Notes under the pieces: generated by a model
Database searches by the model: none
Told to the model about the DNA's origin: nothing
Seen by the model: only the letters and a program-made list of their open reading frames with translations
Assembly: GCA_039707655.1 (NCBI GenBank)
Contig: CM077665.1
Location: 139,315,148-139,379,147 of the forward strand
Length of the DNA: 64,000 nucleotides
Direction: 5' to 3'
From: Elymus sibiricus
Taxonomy: Eukaryota; Streptophyta; Magnoliopsida; Poales; Poaceae
Position numbers and translations under genes: made by a program
Part shown: in pieces, positions 9,551-20,195 of the stretch
Numbering within the stretch: position 1 is the stretch's first letter
How the letters are laid out: the number at the start of each line of letters is the position of its first letter

Positions 9551-10847
9551 GCACTTTATGCCTAGCTTAATGGCTTTAAAGAAAGCACTGCCAGGGAGAC
9601 AACCCGGAAGTTTTAGAGATTCGTTTTATTCTGTTGAGTGCTTTTATAAAGTTTAAAAACAAAAGAAATATAGAGGGGAACCTAAAACTTCACAAAAAGA
9701 AAGGTGAAAGTGAGAAAGATGAGCACCGTTGTAGTGGGGGCTAGCCTTGAACTTTGTTCATGCCCATGGAAACTTTGTGAATCTTGAATCACATAAACTT
9801 TTCAACAAAAATAATTATCCCCTTGTACAAATCCATTGTATTATAAAAATAATGTGCCAAGATTTGCCTTTAGGATGATTAGATTGCTTGTTGGTATGTG
9901 CGGTGTAAAAACAGAAACTTTGGCTGTAGTGCGTGAATTTACATTTTTTTAATGGAACGTCAAAAGTTTCTGAAATTTTTACAAAGTATTTCTATACAAA
10001 TTTTTTATTTCTTCCTAATTTCTAAGAAATTTTGGATTTACAGAAGTATGGTTAAAGTTCAAGTTACTATAGACTGTCCTGTTTAAGATAGATTCTGTTT
10101 TTGATGCATTGTTTTGCTTGTTTTGATGAAACTATCGATTTTATCGGTGGTATAAGCCATGGAGAAGTTATAATACAAAAGGGATAATGCAAATATAAAA
10201 TATGAATGGGTTTGCAATAGCACTTAAAGTAGTAATTTGCTTTATTATACTAACGGATCTCACCAGTTTTCTGTTAAGTTTTGTGTGGATGAAGTGTTCA
10301 AAGATCGAGGAGGTCTCGATATGAGGAGAAGGAGGAGAGGCAAGAGTTCAAGCTTGGGGATGCCCAAGGCACCCCAAGTAAATATCCAAGGGGACTCAAG
10401 TGTCTAAGCTTGGGGATGCCCCAGAAGGCATCCCATCTTTCTTCAACAAGTATCGGTATGTTTTCATTTTCGTTTCGTTCATGTGATATGTGTAAATCTT
10501 GGAGCGTCTTTTGTGTTTAGTTTTCACTTTTCTTTTATGCACCATGCTGGTATGAGATAGTCCATGGTTTATTTATAGAATGCTCATTGCACTTCACTTA
10601 TATCCTTTGAGTATGGCTTTATAGAATGCTTCATGTGCTTCACTTATATCATTTGAAGTTTGGATTGCTTGTTTCTCTTCACATAGAAAACCGTTATTTG
10701 TAGAATGCTCTTTTTTGCTTCACTTATATTTATTATAGCATGGTCTTTTGTAGAAAGAATTAAACTCTCTTGCTTCACTTATATCTGTTTAGAGAGTCAA
10801 CAGGAATTGGTCATTTGCATGGTTAGTCATAAAATCCTACATAAAAC
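9551..10847 (+). other. Element A internal region 3' of the ORF, first part (non-coding)
   Basis: No gene. Just after the ORF stop is GCCTAGCTTAATGG... followed by CAGGGAGACAACCCGG (about 9558-9605), a motif shared with elements C and D. Around 10353-10435 are two copies of AAGCTTGGGGATGCCC, each with a downstream complement that can form a hairpin. The segment ends at 10847, where the Tat element is inserted. Confidence 0.75.
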
Positions 10848-11402
10848 TGTCGTGGTTTTGTCACGGCAGATGCCCGAAGGCTTAGGTTCGGAGTCAACGC
10901 CATGGAAGTGGACTCAAAGGGGTTAAGCGGGACAAGGGACACGGGTTTACCCAGGTTCGGCCCCTCACGGTGGAGGTAAAGGCCTACGTCCTGCTTAAGC
11001 TGTATTAACTGGTATATCGAGTACAAGGGGCGGCTTGCTTGCCCTAACTCTCGATTGCTTGATCTCTCTCGCCGTAAGGCTTGTCTGTCTTTCTTCCCCT
11101 CTCCTTTTTTCTTCAACCCGCCGCAGGGGCTCACCTTTATATACATAGGTATAGGCCCTGGGCTTACAAGAGTCCGGGTCGGGTTACACAACGTAACCGA
11201 CCCAGGTTCTACTTTCCTAGTCTTACAAGATAAGTCTTCACATGGCGGTTTACCCTTTCGGGCCTTGAGTCGCCACCAGGCTTTAGGCCTTCGACTGGCC
11301 CATCTGTAAGTCGTCGTCTTCACGTCTTGCCTTCCTGGGCTGGCTTAGTCTCTTGCACTATGAGTCGCCAACAGGGTTAACCGCGGGGTTATATCCCCAA
11401 CA
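10848..11402 (-). repeat. 3' LTR of the Tat element
   Basis: On the minus strand begins TGTTGGGGATATAACCCC at 11402 and ends AAAACCACGACA at 10848. It is the direct repeat of 23458-24011. The purine-rich AATTTGGGGCCTAA lies just upstream on the minus strand (11403-11416) and may be the polypurine tract. Confidence 0.93.
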
Positions 11403-11644
11403 TTAGGCCCCAAATTGATTTGAACCTGTTCATGTCAATTTAAATTCTTCAGTTGGCGAGTCTTCTGCGGGTCTTCTGGAACTGCAACTTTGACTGGTCT
11501 TCCCTAACCCGCCATATCCAACAGTGGCGTCACAATGAATCTTTCATTTACCCGCCATCCGAGAAACGAGGCGCCATCTCAGCCATGATAACTATATCGC
11601 CTCCTCGATCTCCGGGCCTGCCGTTTCACTACCCCACCTACCCT

Positions 11645-11651
11645 TATAAAT
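11645..11651 (+). promoter_or_regulatory. Putative TATA box of the antisense gene
   Basis: TATAAAT within CCCTTATAAATGGGC, some 240 bp beyond the Tat 3' LTR and facing the antisense gene. A pyrimidine-rich start region (CTTCTTCTTCATCCTCC) follows at about 30 bases. This is an inference from motif and spacing only. Confidence 0.5.
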
Positions 11652-11674
11652 GGGCACAGGGTCGCTCCTTTACC

Positions 11675-12316
11675 CTGTCACTTCTTCTTCATCCTCCCGA
11701 CGCTGTCGCGACTACTGTAGCAAACAACCCCACCGCCGTCGCTCCTCTCCAGCGAACTCGAAACGGGCCACTGCACCAACCCAATCGGGACCAGAGAACC
11801 GCGGTGCTCCTCCGCTCTTCCCTCGAATCATCAAGGTAAAGCTTCTGCCTCTCCCTGGACTCGCATTAGATCTGTACTGTTCATGGAGCTCGCCGGAGTT
11901 CATCCCTGTTCTTCGCGTTCTTAGGGCTAGGAACGGTATTTTAATTCAAATCGAGTCAAAATACATTGCGGTAGTGATTAGCTCCCCCTTTGTATCTTGT
12001 ACGGATTGATTCTGCTCCAACATTAACGAGTCCCTGATCTATCTGTTCTTCCACTGTCTGCTAGGGTTAGTGTTTTTCCCCCTTTTCGAACCGCTCGTAG
12101 ATCCAAAAAATGTTGCCACAGATTGTGAAATCTGTTTGTCCCATACTTAGTGAAATCTTGGGCCATCTTGGGGGTACTGACGACTGACCCGCCATTGATC
12201 TTTCGGGCGGCTTAGCACATATGTTTGTAACTCGCCATAAAGTTTGACTATTGCTTCTTTCACTTAACCCGCCAACATACCTCTGGCTTTTAAATTTCAG
12301 CACTTAACCCGCCAAT
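11675..12316 (+). other. 5' UTR exon and UTR intron of the antisense gene
   Basis: A non-coding first exon (about 11675-11835) ends TCATCAAG before GTAAAGCTTCTG at 11836. The inferred intron runs to ...TTTTAAATTTCAG at 12300, and the next exon begins 16 bases before the ATG at 12317. A 5'-UTR intron with TATA upstream is the layout of an ordinary plant gene. ORFs at 11453-12009 in this stretch would be UTR or intron under this model. Confidence 0.5.
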
Positions 12317-15300
12317 ATGTCAAGCGCAACATCGTCTTGTGACTGGGTCCAATCCGGAGTTACCGAAGATCTACTGTTAGACTATGTGAAGATAGGCGTG
12401 TTACCGGCTCGGGACGTCATTCAGTGGCGGGCTCCCGGGTTAGAGAAAAGACCCAGACCTCAAGACGGAGAAGTCGTTGTTTTCGCTGACCACCTCGTCC
12501 GCGGCTTCAGCCCGCCCGGGTCTAAATTCTTCCGAGATGTTCTGCACTTTTTAAGCTTCACCCTCAGGACATAGGCCCCAATTCAGTCACCAATATCTGC
12601 CAATTCCAAGTCTTGAGTGAGGTGTATCTGCAAGAAGAACCTTCAGTGGACATTTTTCGTGATTACCATTATATCAACCGCCAAACTGAGAAAGCATGCG
12701 GCTCAAGTCTGGAACTCGGCGGCGTGACTATCCAGAGGCGGAGAGATGTGCCTTACCCATCTGCTACCCTGCCAAGTCATCCTAAGAACTGGAACAGGAC
12801 CTGGTTTTATTGCAAATACACTTCTCCGGAGGGTGAAAATCCGCTGCCGGGTTACCGCCCTACCCGGCTTCCCAGCTCCGGAGAACTTCCCGACAGGCTA
12901 TCCACTACTGAAAGAGCGTAGTATGCCACTTCCATTGCCAAGATCAAAGCTTTGATTGCAAACGGATTAACTGGTGTCGACCTGACCCGCTGCTGGGTCA
13001 GTTGGCAAATATCGCCCCTGAGCCGGCGTGACCGGCTTATGTTTGAATACACGGGTGAACCCAATGACCCCCTCTGCTTCTCAAACGCCCAATTGTCACA
13101 ACAGGAAATCAGCAATAGCGTTAAAAATCTTCTCGGCGAAAAACAGAAAATTTGTGATAAAATTGGGCTGAGACCCTTCTATGCCCAGAACCCGGCTCCG
13201 CCTGTAAGAAAAAACTTCTGGAAACCTTACAATCTTCGTCTTGCTCGTTTTAATTTGCATCTTTTAACCTCTCTGGCGGCTTGTGCGCAGGCCGTCTCAG
13301 ATTTCTGGAAGAAAAAACTCAACCCGCCCGTGAGGAAACCCAGGGCGGGTAAAACCCTTGCTCATAAAAGGAGAACCACCGCCTCCTCCATTCCTGAGTC
13401 TAACGATTCAGAGGTAAAGCTTGACTTCTTCTGACCGTCTCTTTATACAGCTTACTGACGATATTTATTTCATAGGTTGAACCAGAGACCAGCCGTGTGG
13501 ACGCTCCTGAGGTAATCAATATTTCCTCCGATTTAGAAAATTCTCCCCCAAAGAAGAAACGGCGGGTTATCCGAAAAGTCCCATTCTCTCATCCTCTTGC
13601 TTACTTGGACTGCCATTTTCTTTTGAAAAAGCAACAGCACACCTCCAGGCGTCAGACCCGGAGTGCCGGCTCTGAGGAGCTGATGGGCGGCTTACCCAAC
13701 TCCCCGGCTTCCCGGAAGCGTCCTGCAGAGGTACTTTTTACCCAAGTCTGATCATCTTAATAGTCTTGTCTTGCAACCTTACTTTACCTGAAGAATTGTA
13801 ACTTTTCCAGGACTCGCCCCCTTCGTCTGGCGACTCAACGGCCACTAAGCTGCCTCCATTGAGAATCAACCCAGAGTATGCATTTTTCCTTTGCACTATA
13901 TTTTTCTTCAATCTTGTCTTTTATTTGACAATTGTTTTTGCTCTCTAGGGCTCAAGCGAAGCGGAAGAAAACCGGCGGGTCTGAAGCCGCCCCCACTGTC
14001 CAAGAGCCGGAGAAATCCAAGCCGGCTTCCCCTGTACCTCATGCTGAGCCTACAGAAGCTATAAAAGAAACACCTGCCGATGATCCTCAGTCCCACGAGC
14101 CGGCTGTTCATGATACGGTCGCTCCTACGAGCCCTCCACGAACTGACTTCCAAACGCCGAGCTCTCCAGCTACCAAAAACGTCGCTCTTACTAGGGCGGG
14201 TTATCAATCGACCTCTCATGTGCTGACAAGACACACCGGCAAGGCTAAAGAGAACTCGCCAGAAAGATTCGACTTTGCATTGCCCTCGTTGGAAAAGATG
14301 TCTACAGATGATCTTCATGCCGGCTATTTAAATCGCCTCAGCGCAAGCCACAACATGGAGCGAAAACTTGTTAGCCTTATGAAGTCCAAATTTGAGGTAC
14401 TGCTCCTTTCTTGCTTTCCTTATACCCTTATGTAGCCCCCAAGATCCGGTTTAGTCTTGCAAAATAGTAGACCGGGTCTTATACTTCTTGTCATACTTCA
14501 AATTATAATACCTGTAGCCCCCAAGTATCGGGTTAATACTGATATTGAGCCGGTACTTAATTGAAAGGGTTGATCCAAGTGTAGCCCCCGAGTTCGGGTC
14601 ATGACGATGAGCCAGAACTCCATTGTAAACTTTGGAGAGCTCTGTGTAGCCCCCAAGTGCCGGCTTAACTTTAACAAAGATGAACTGGGACTGCCATGTA
14701 GACTTAGAGGAAAACACAGGCATTAGCCCCCAAGTGTCAAGTATATTGCTTGCAATCTGCTTGAGACTTACAACACAATAGTTTTACCAATGTGCGAATC
14801 ATATCCTGACTGAAAACCTTTGAAACTGTCTTTTGCGTAACGCAGGAAGCTTTAACAACTGCTGAGTCGAATTTCACTGTGCAACAAGCCGCCAGGGCTG
14901 AGGCGGACAATAAATGGCGAGTTGCCGTGACAGAGCTGGAGAAAACCCGGGCTGAACTCGCTGCTTATCAGAAGACGGCTGAGGCGGAAAAAGCTGCTAT
15001 ATCCCAACGAGCCAACGACACTGAAAACCGGCTTAAGGTTGTGTCCGATGAGCTACAAACTCTCAAAGACCATATCTCCAGAATGACCTATGCGATCTTC
15101 GGTAAGTGCCAAGCACTTGAAAATTACCTTGTCTTGTTGAATAACTCATACAGGCGGCTTATAATACTTGACTATCTTGCAGGTGAACGGAGCCGCCAAC
15201 TCGCTTCTGACAGCGTGATTAAGCTGAAAGCCATCTACTCCTTAACCGAACAGTTATATTGCGGGACCCTCTGCACCATGAAGGCGATGCTGACCGAGAA

Positions 15301-15757
15301 ATGCATCCCAAAGCATATGAAGGGGGTGATAGAACTTCTATCCACCCTGCCCAAACAGGTTGGAGAACTCAAATGGTCAGCCGCCAGGCAGGGAGCCATG
15401 GCTGCTTTAAGCCGGTGTCTTGCTTTTGCCCCGGAGTTAACTACAGCGGAAATGACGGACGGGTTCCCAGCCAAAAAGGTCGACGACTCAGATTTCATAG
15501 AAGCCGACTACGTCAAATGTATGAAAGATTCCCGGGTGCTGGCCTCAAGTCTTGCCAATGAGTTAGACCTTTCCACATACCAGGCGGCTTATGACGCGAA
15601 AAACAAACGCGTGCGCGGCCCAACCTTTGAATCGAGGAGCCTGACTCCCGCACGTCGTAAGCAGCTCTTCACTCCTGACCTTGATGCATCTCCCTTCTTC
15701 GACCAGACCCAATTTGAGGCCTTAACACGCTGCAACTGGGATGTCGACAATCTTTAG
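12317..15757 (+). pseudogene. Antisense multi-exon gene of the Tat element (putative gypsy-type transposon domain protein)
   Basis: Inferred coding exons: 12317-13413, 13476-13730, 13811-13875, 13949-14396, 14846-15101 and 15183-15757. All five introns have GT-AG ends and the phases agree (0, 0, 2, 0, 1). The N-terminal part (SCDWVQSGVTEDLL, VVFADHLVRGFSPPGSKFF) matches the plant family Pfam calls putative gypsy type transposon (PF04195), known from extra genes of Tat-type elements. PPKKKRRVIRK (about 13546) resembles an SV40-type nuclear localisation signal. The last two exons are rich in Ala/Glu/Lys and look coiled-coil. Total would be about 900 residues. Damage: a frameshift near 12555 in a T run and an in-frame TAG at 12919-12921. 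The last intron (81 bp) is open, so one frame runs through it. The function in the family is unknown. Confidence 0.75.
14397..14845 (+). repeat. Intron with a GTAGCCCCCAAGT repeat
   Basis: The motif TGTAGCCCCCAAGT or a close variant starts at about 14431, 14513, 14580, 14645 and 14723, a degenerate 65-83 bp period that fills the intron between exons ending at 14396 and starting at 14846. GCCGG/CGGGTT words recur between copies. Confidence 0.7.
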
Positions 15758-16194
15758 ATCGAAGAGGTCGAAGACCCGGCGAAGGATGACTAGCCAGCGA
15801 GCTGTACTTTCGGCTGAAACTGATAACTTGGCCTGTCTGAGCCGCCAAGGCTGTCTTTTGTAAAAAAACTTTAATCTTGCCTTGTCTTGTACTCCATGGG
15901 GAGCTTTTGTAATAGCTGTAGAGACATCTGAAATGCCTGAGTCGTGCCTTCGTGCACGTATAACCCTTTTTGAATAGTCTTGCTGCAATGATATCTTTCA
16001 TATGCTCTTACTCTCAACCATGCTTTCAAGGTCCATGGCGGCTTATCAGAAAAGATAAAACCTGCAAAATAAACAAGACAGAAAACTTCTGTATTGTTGT
16101 CAGGGCGGCTTATAACAGCACAACCCGGAGATGTCTTTCATGGTCTTGCATCTTGTTTCATAATCTTTCCTTGACCCGGCTTGTCAAAACCGGA
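15758..16194 (+). other. 3' flank of the antisense gene
   Basis: No ORF of note. The T-rich, TTTTGTAA-containing sequence (15855-15925) after the stop codon would fit a plant 3' UTR; the poly(A) site cannot be placed by eye. Confidence 0.4.
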
Positions 16195-16277
16195 ATGATA
16201 TGTAAGTGTGATGTATGATGCAATGCATGACGTATGATGCAATGTACGATGCATGATGCAATGCATGATGTATGATG
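16195..16277. repeat. ATGATGCAATGCATG short imperfect tandem repeat
   Basis: Repeats of GATGCAATGCATGA and TGATGTATGATG follow one another over about 80 bases. Confidence 0.75.
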
Positions 16278-16311
16278 TTCTCTGCTCTTACAAGTCATCC
16301 AAAAAGGGGGT

Positions 16312-16870
16312 AAGTGGCCAACTCGCTGCACCCCAATGTTGGAGAGGTTATCAAAAGAGGGGGTGAGTGGCTAACTCGCTGCACCCCAATTTTGAAAAAA
16401 GGTCATCAAAGAGGGGGTAAGTATTCAACTCGCTGCACCCCAATTTGGAAAAAATCATCAAAAGAGGGGGTAAGTTCTCAACTCGCTGCACCCCAATTTT
16501 GGAATAAGTCATCAAAGAGGGGGTAAGTATTAAACTCGCTGCACCCCAATTTGGAAAAAATCATCAAAAGAGGGGGTAAGTTCTCAACTCGCTGCACCCC
16601 AATTTTGGAGTAAGTCATCAAAGAGGGGGTAAGTATTAAACTCGCTGCACCCCAATTTGGAAAAAATCATCAAAAGAGGGGGTAAGTTCTCAACTCGCTG
16701 CACCCCAATTTTGGAATAAGTCATCAAAGAGGGGGTAAGTATTAAACTCGCTGCACCCCAATTTGGAAAAAATCATCAAAAGAGGGGGTAAGTTCTCAAC
16801 TCGCTGCACCCCAATTTTGGAATAAGTCATCAAAGAGGGGGTAAGTATTAAACTCGCTGCACCCCAATTT
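16312..16870. repeat. 53-bp minisatellite between integrase and the antisense gene
   Basis: CTCGCTGCACCCCAAT recurs at 16322, 16375, 16429, 16482, 16535 and onward to about 16856, roughly 11 copies with a 53-54 bp step. From about 16420 the array is built of a near-identical 106-bp dimer: one half has GTATTAAACTCGC and ATTTGGAAAAAATC, the other TTCTCAACTCGC and ATTTTGGAATAAGTC. Each unit has an AGAGGGGGTAAGT junction. There are no spacers between copies. Confidence 0.93.
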
Positions 16871-16997
16871 GACCTTGTCGATGACATAACTTGTGCACCA
16901 TCTGAGATACACGAAAAAACGGCAGAGGCCCCGGCTTATGGGGATGCCAACTTTATTTATCATATATGTGATATGTACAACGACGGGAGTCAACGAC

Positions 16998-19900
16998 TCA
17001 AGTGTAATAAGGCCGTAGATGAGCTATGTTCCACGGCCAGCGGGTCTCCTGCCCAGAGGTATTTGACTCGTCTCGCACGTCAACTAGGTAGTATGACCCA
17101 TTGTTGAGATTCTTGCTGACCACAAAAGGCCCTTCCCATGGAGGAGATAGCTTATGCATATCCGTCTGGTCTTGAATCAAACGCAACACTAAGTCGCCTT
17201 CTTGAAACGTCCGGGTCTTAACTCTGCGGCTGTGATAGCGACGCAGGTCTTCCTGATAAATCGCTGAACGAGCCGCCGCCAGATCACGTTTCTCCTCCAG
17301 AGCATCTAGCGCATCCTGACGCGCCATCTCGTTGTCTTGCTCAACATAAGCCGCCACACGCGGCGAGTCATGACGTATGTCGCTTGGTAATACAGCTTCC
17401 GCGCCGTAAACCATGAAGAAAGGTGTATAACCCGTCGATCTATTGGGAGTAGTATTGATGCTCCATATCACTGATGGTAACTCCTCAACCCAACAACCCG
17501 GTGTTTGCTGCAAAGGAACCATAAGCCGGGGCTTGATACCTTTCAAGATCTCCTGGTTAGCACGCTCCGCCTGACCATTGGACTGTGGATGAGCAACCGC
17601 CGAAACATCAAGCCGGATATGTTCACTCTCACAAAACGTCTGCATAGCCCCCTTGGACAGGTTTGTACCATTATCAGTGATGATACTGTGAGGATAACCA
17701 AAACGGTAGATTAACTTCTTGATAAATTCAACCGCCGTAGCCGCGTCACACTTACTGACCGGCTCAGCTTCCACCCACTTGGTAAATTTATCCACCGCCA
17801 CCAAAAGGTGGGTCTTCTTATCTTTAGATCTCTTGAAGGGTCCAACCATGTCAAGCCCCCAGACCGCAAACGGCCAAGTAATTGGAATCATACGCAGCTC
17901 CTGAGCCGGCACGTGAGCACGACGCCCAAACTTCTGACATCCGGCACACTTAAGAACCAGGTCTTCCGCGTCCTTATGAGCCGTCATCCAGAAGAAACCA
18001 TGACGGAAAGCCTTGGCCACCAAAGATTTTGAGCCGGTATGATGACCACAGTCGCCAGCGTGAATTTCATTTAAAATCTCCTTACCCTCTTCTGGTGAAA
18101 CACACCGCTGAAAGACGCTGGTGACGCTGCGTCTATGTAACTCGCCATTGAGGATAGTCATAGATTTAGACCGCCTTATGATTTGTCTGGCCAAGATCTC
18201 ATCCTCTGGTAACTCGCCGCGCGTCAGATATGCCAAGTAAGGCAACGTCCAGTCAGGAGTAGCATGTAGAGCCGCCACCAATGGCCCCTCCGGGTCAGGG
18301 ACAGCCAGGTCTTCCTCTGAAGGCAGCTTGACAGACGGGTGGTGTAACACGTCCAAGAAGACGTTAGGCGGTACCGGCTTACGTTGTGAGCCGAGTCTTG
18401 CCAATGCGTCAGCTGCCTCATTCTTGCGACGGTCAATATGGTCCACCTGATAGCCTTTGAAGTGACCAGCAATTTCATCCACCGCCTGACGATAAGCCGC
18501 CATCCTTGGGTCTTTGGCGTCCCAAGTGCCTGAAACCTGCTGAGCCACGAGGTCTGAATCGCCAAGGCATCGAACCCGGCTCAGGCTCATCTCTTTCGCC
18601 ACGCGGAGACCATGAAGCAGGGCCTCGTACTCAGCTGCATTGTTAGTACAGGTAAACATTAGTCTGAGCACATAACAGAACTTATCACCTTTAGGGGAGG
18701 TTAAGACAACCCCAGCCCCCGAGCCTTCTAGCTGTCTAGACCCGTCAAAGTGAATCGTCCAATAAGTGTTATCCGGCTTTTCCTCGGGCGCCTGCAGCTC
18801 TGTCCAGTCGTTAATGAAATCCACCAAAGCTTGAGACTTGACAGCCGTACGAGGCACGTACATAAGGTTGAGAGGCCCAAGTTCCAATGCCCACTTTGCA
18901 ATCCGACCAGTGGCCTCCCTGTTCTGAATTATGTCCCCCAACGGGGCAGAGCTCACCACAGTAATCGGGTGCCCCAAGAAATAGTGCTTCAGCTTGCGAT
19001 TCGCCATGAACATCCCATACACCAGCTTCTGCCAATGGGGGTACCTCTGCTTAGACTCACTCAACACCTCACTGATGTAGTAAACCGGCCTCTGAACCGG
19101 ATATTCCTTCCCTGCTTCCTTTCGCTCCACAACCCCTGCGGCACTGACTGCTCTGTTATTAGCCGCCACGTAGAGGAGCAAAGGTTCCTTCTCAATCGGA
19201 GCAGCCAAGACGGGCGGCTCAGACAGCTGCCTCTTAAGAGCTTCAAACGCCTCACCCGCCTCCTTACTCCAGATGAAGTTGTCTGTCTTCTTCATCATCT
19301 GATACAGGGGGATAGCTTTCTCGCCCAGGCGGCTTGTGAACCGGCTTAACGCAGCGATTCGACCCGCCAGGCGCTGAACATCGTTAACACACTTCGGTTC
19401 TGACAGGGAGGTAATAGCTTTTATCTTGTCCGAGTTAGCTTCAATGCCTCGCTCTGAAACTAGAAACCCCAAGAGTTTTCCTGCTGGAACTCCAAAAACA
19501 CACTTGGCCGGGTTAAGCATCATTTTGTAAACCCGTAGATTATCAAACGTCTCCTTCAGGTCTTTGAGCAGAGTCTCCTTCTTCCGAGACTTAACCACAA
19601 TATCATCCACATAAGCATGAACATTGCGCCCGATTTGATTGTGAAGACAGTTCTGCACACAGCGCTGATAAGTCGCCTGGGCACTCTTGAGCCCAAAAGG
19701 CATAGACACATATCAGAAAGCACCAAAAGGCGTTATGAAAGCCGTCTTCTCTTGGTCCTTAACCGCCATCTTGATCTGATGATACCCGGAGTAAGCATCC
19801 AGGAAACATAGGCTCTCGCAACCCGCCGTGGCATCAATGATTTGATCAATGCGGGGGAGGGCAAAAGGATCAATCGGGCACGCCTTGTTGAGATCCGTGT

Positions 19901-20195
19901 AATCCACACACATGCGCCACGTGCCGTTCTTCTTAAGTACCAACACCGGGTTAGCAAGCCACTCCGGGTGAAACACTTCGACGATGAACCCTGCAGCCAA
20001 GAGCTGGGCCACCTCTTCTCCAATGGCTTTACGTCTCTCTTCATTAAACCGCCGGAGGAACTGTTTAACCGGCTTAAACTTAGGATCCACATTAAGATGG
20101 TGCTCAGCGAATTCTCTCGGTACACCCGGCATGTCAGAAGGCTTCCATGCAAAGATGTCCCGATTCTGACGGATGAATTCGATGAGCGCGCTTTC
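16998..20195 (-). pseudogene. Tat pol: RT, RNase H, second RNase H and integrase, one nonsense codon
   Basis: Same frame as the gag-protease ORF, directly after its stop. RT motifs: LVLKKNGTWRMCVDYTDLNK, CFLDAYSGYHQIK, MPFGLKSAQATYQR and AYVDDIVVKS. A degenerate first RNase H (RPVYYISEVLSESKQRYPHW) is followed by a second (HFDGSRQLEGSGAGVVL, NNAAEYEALLHG, LGDSDL, NEAADALARLG), the dual arrangement typical of Tat. Integrase has an HHCC region (HAGDCGHHTGS..., CAGCQKFG) and catalytic residues in GLDMVGPF, IITDNGTNLS and NGQAERANQ. A TGA at 19713-19715 interrupts RT just before the MPFGLK motif. The end at 16998 is beside the minisatellite. Everything else looks intact, which fits the low LTR divergence. 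Confidence 0.93.

Noticed and set aside
11453..12009. Two overlapping plus-strand ORFs upstream of the antisense gene ATG
   Set aside because: They cover the inferred promoter, 5' UTR and its intron; no domain is seen and they end before the ATG used by the conserved protein.
16312..16870. Repeat array resembling a CRISPR at first sight
   Set aside because: Units are contiguous with no unique spacers, and the context is a plant retrotransposon.
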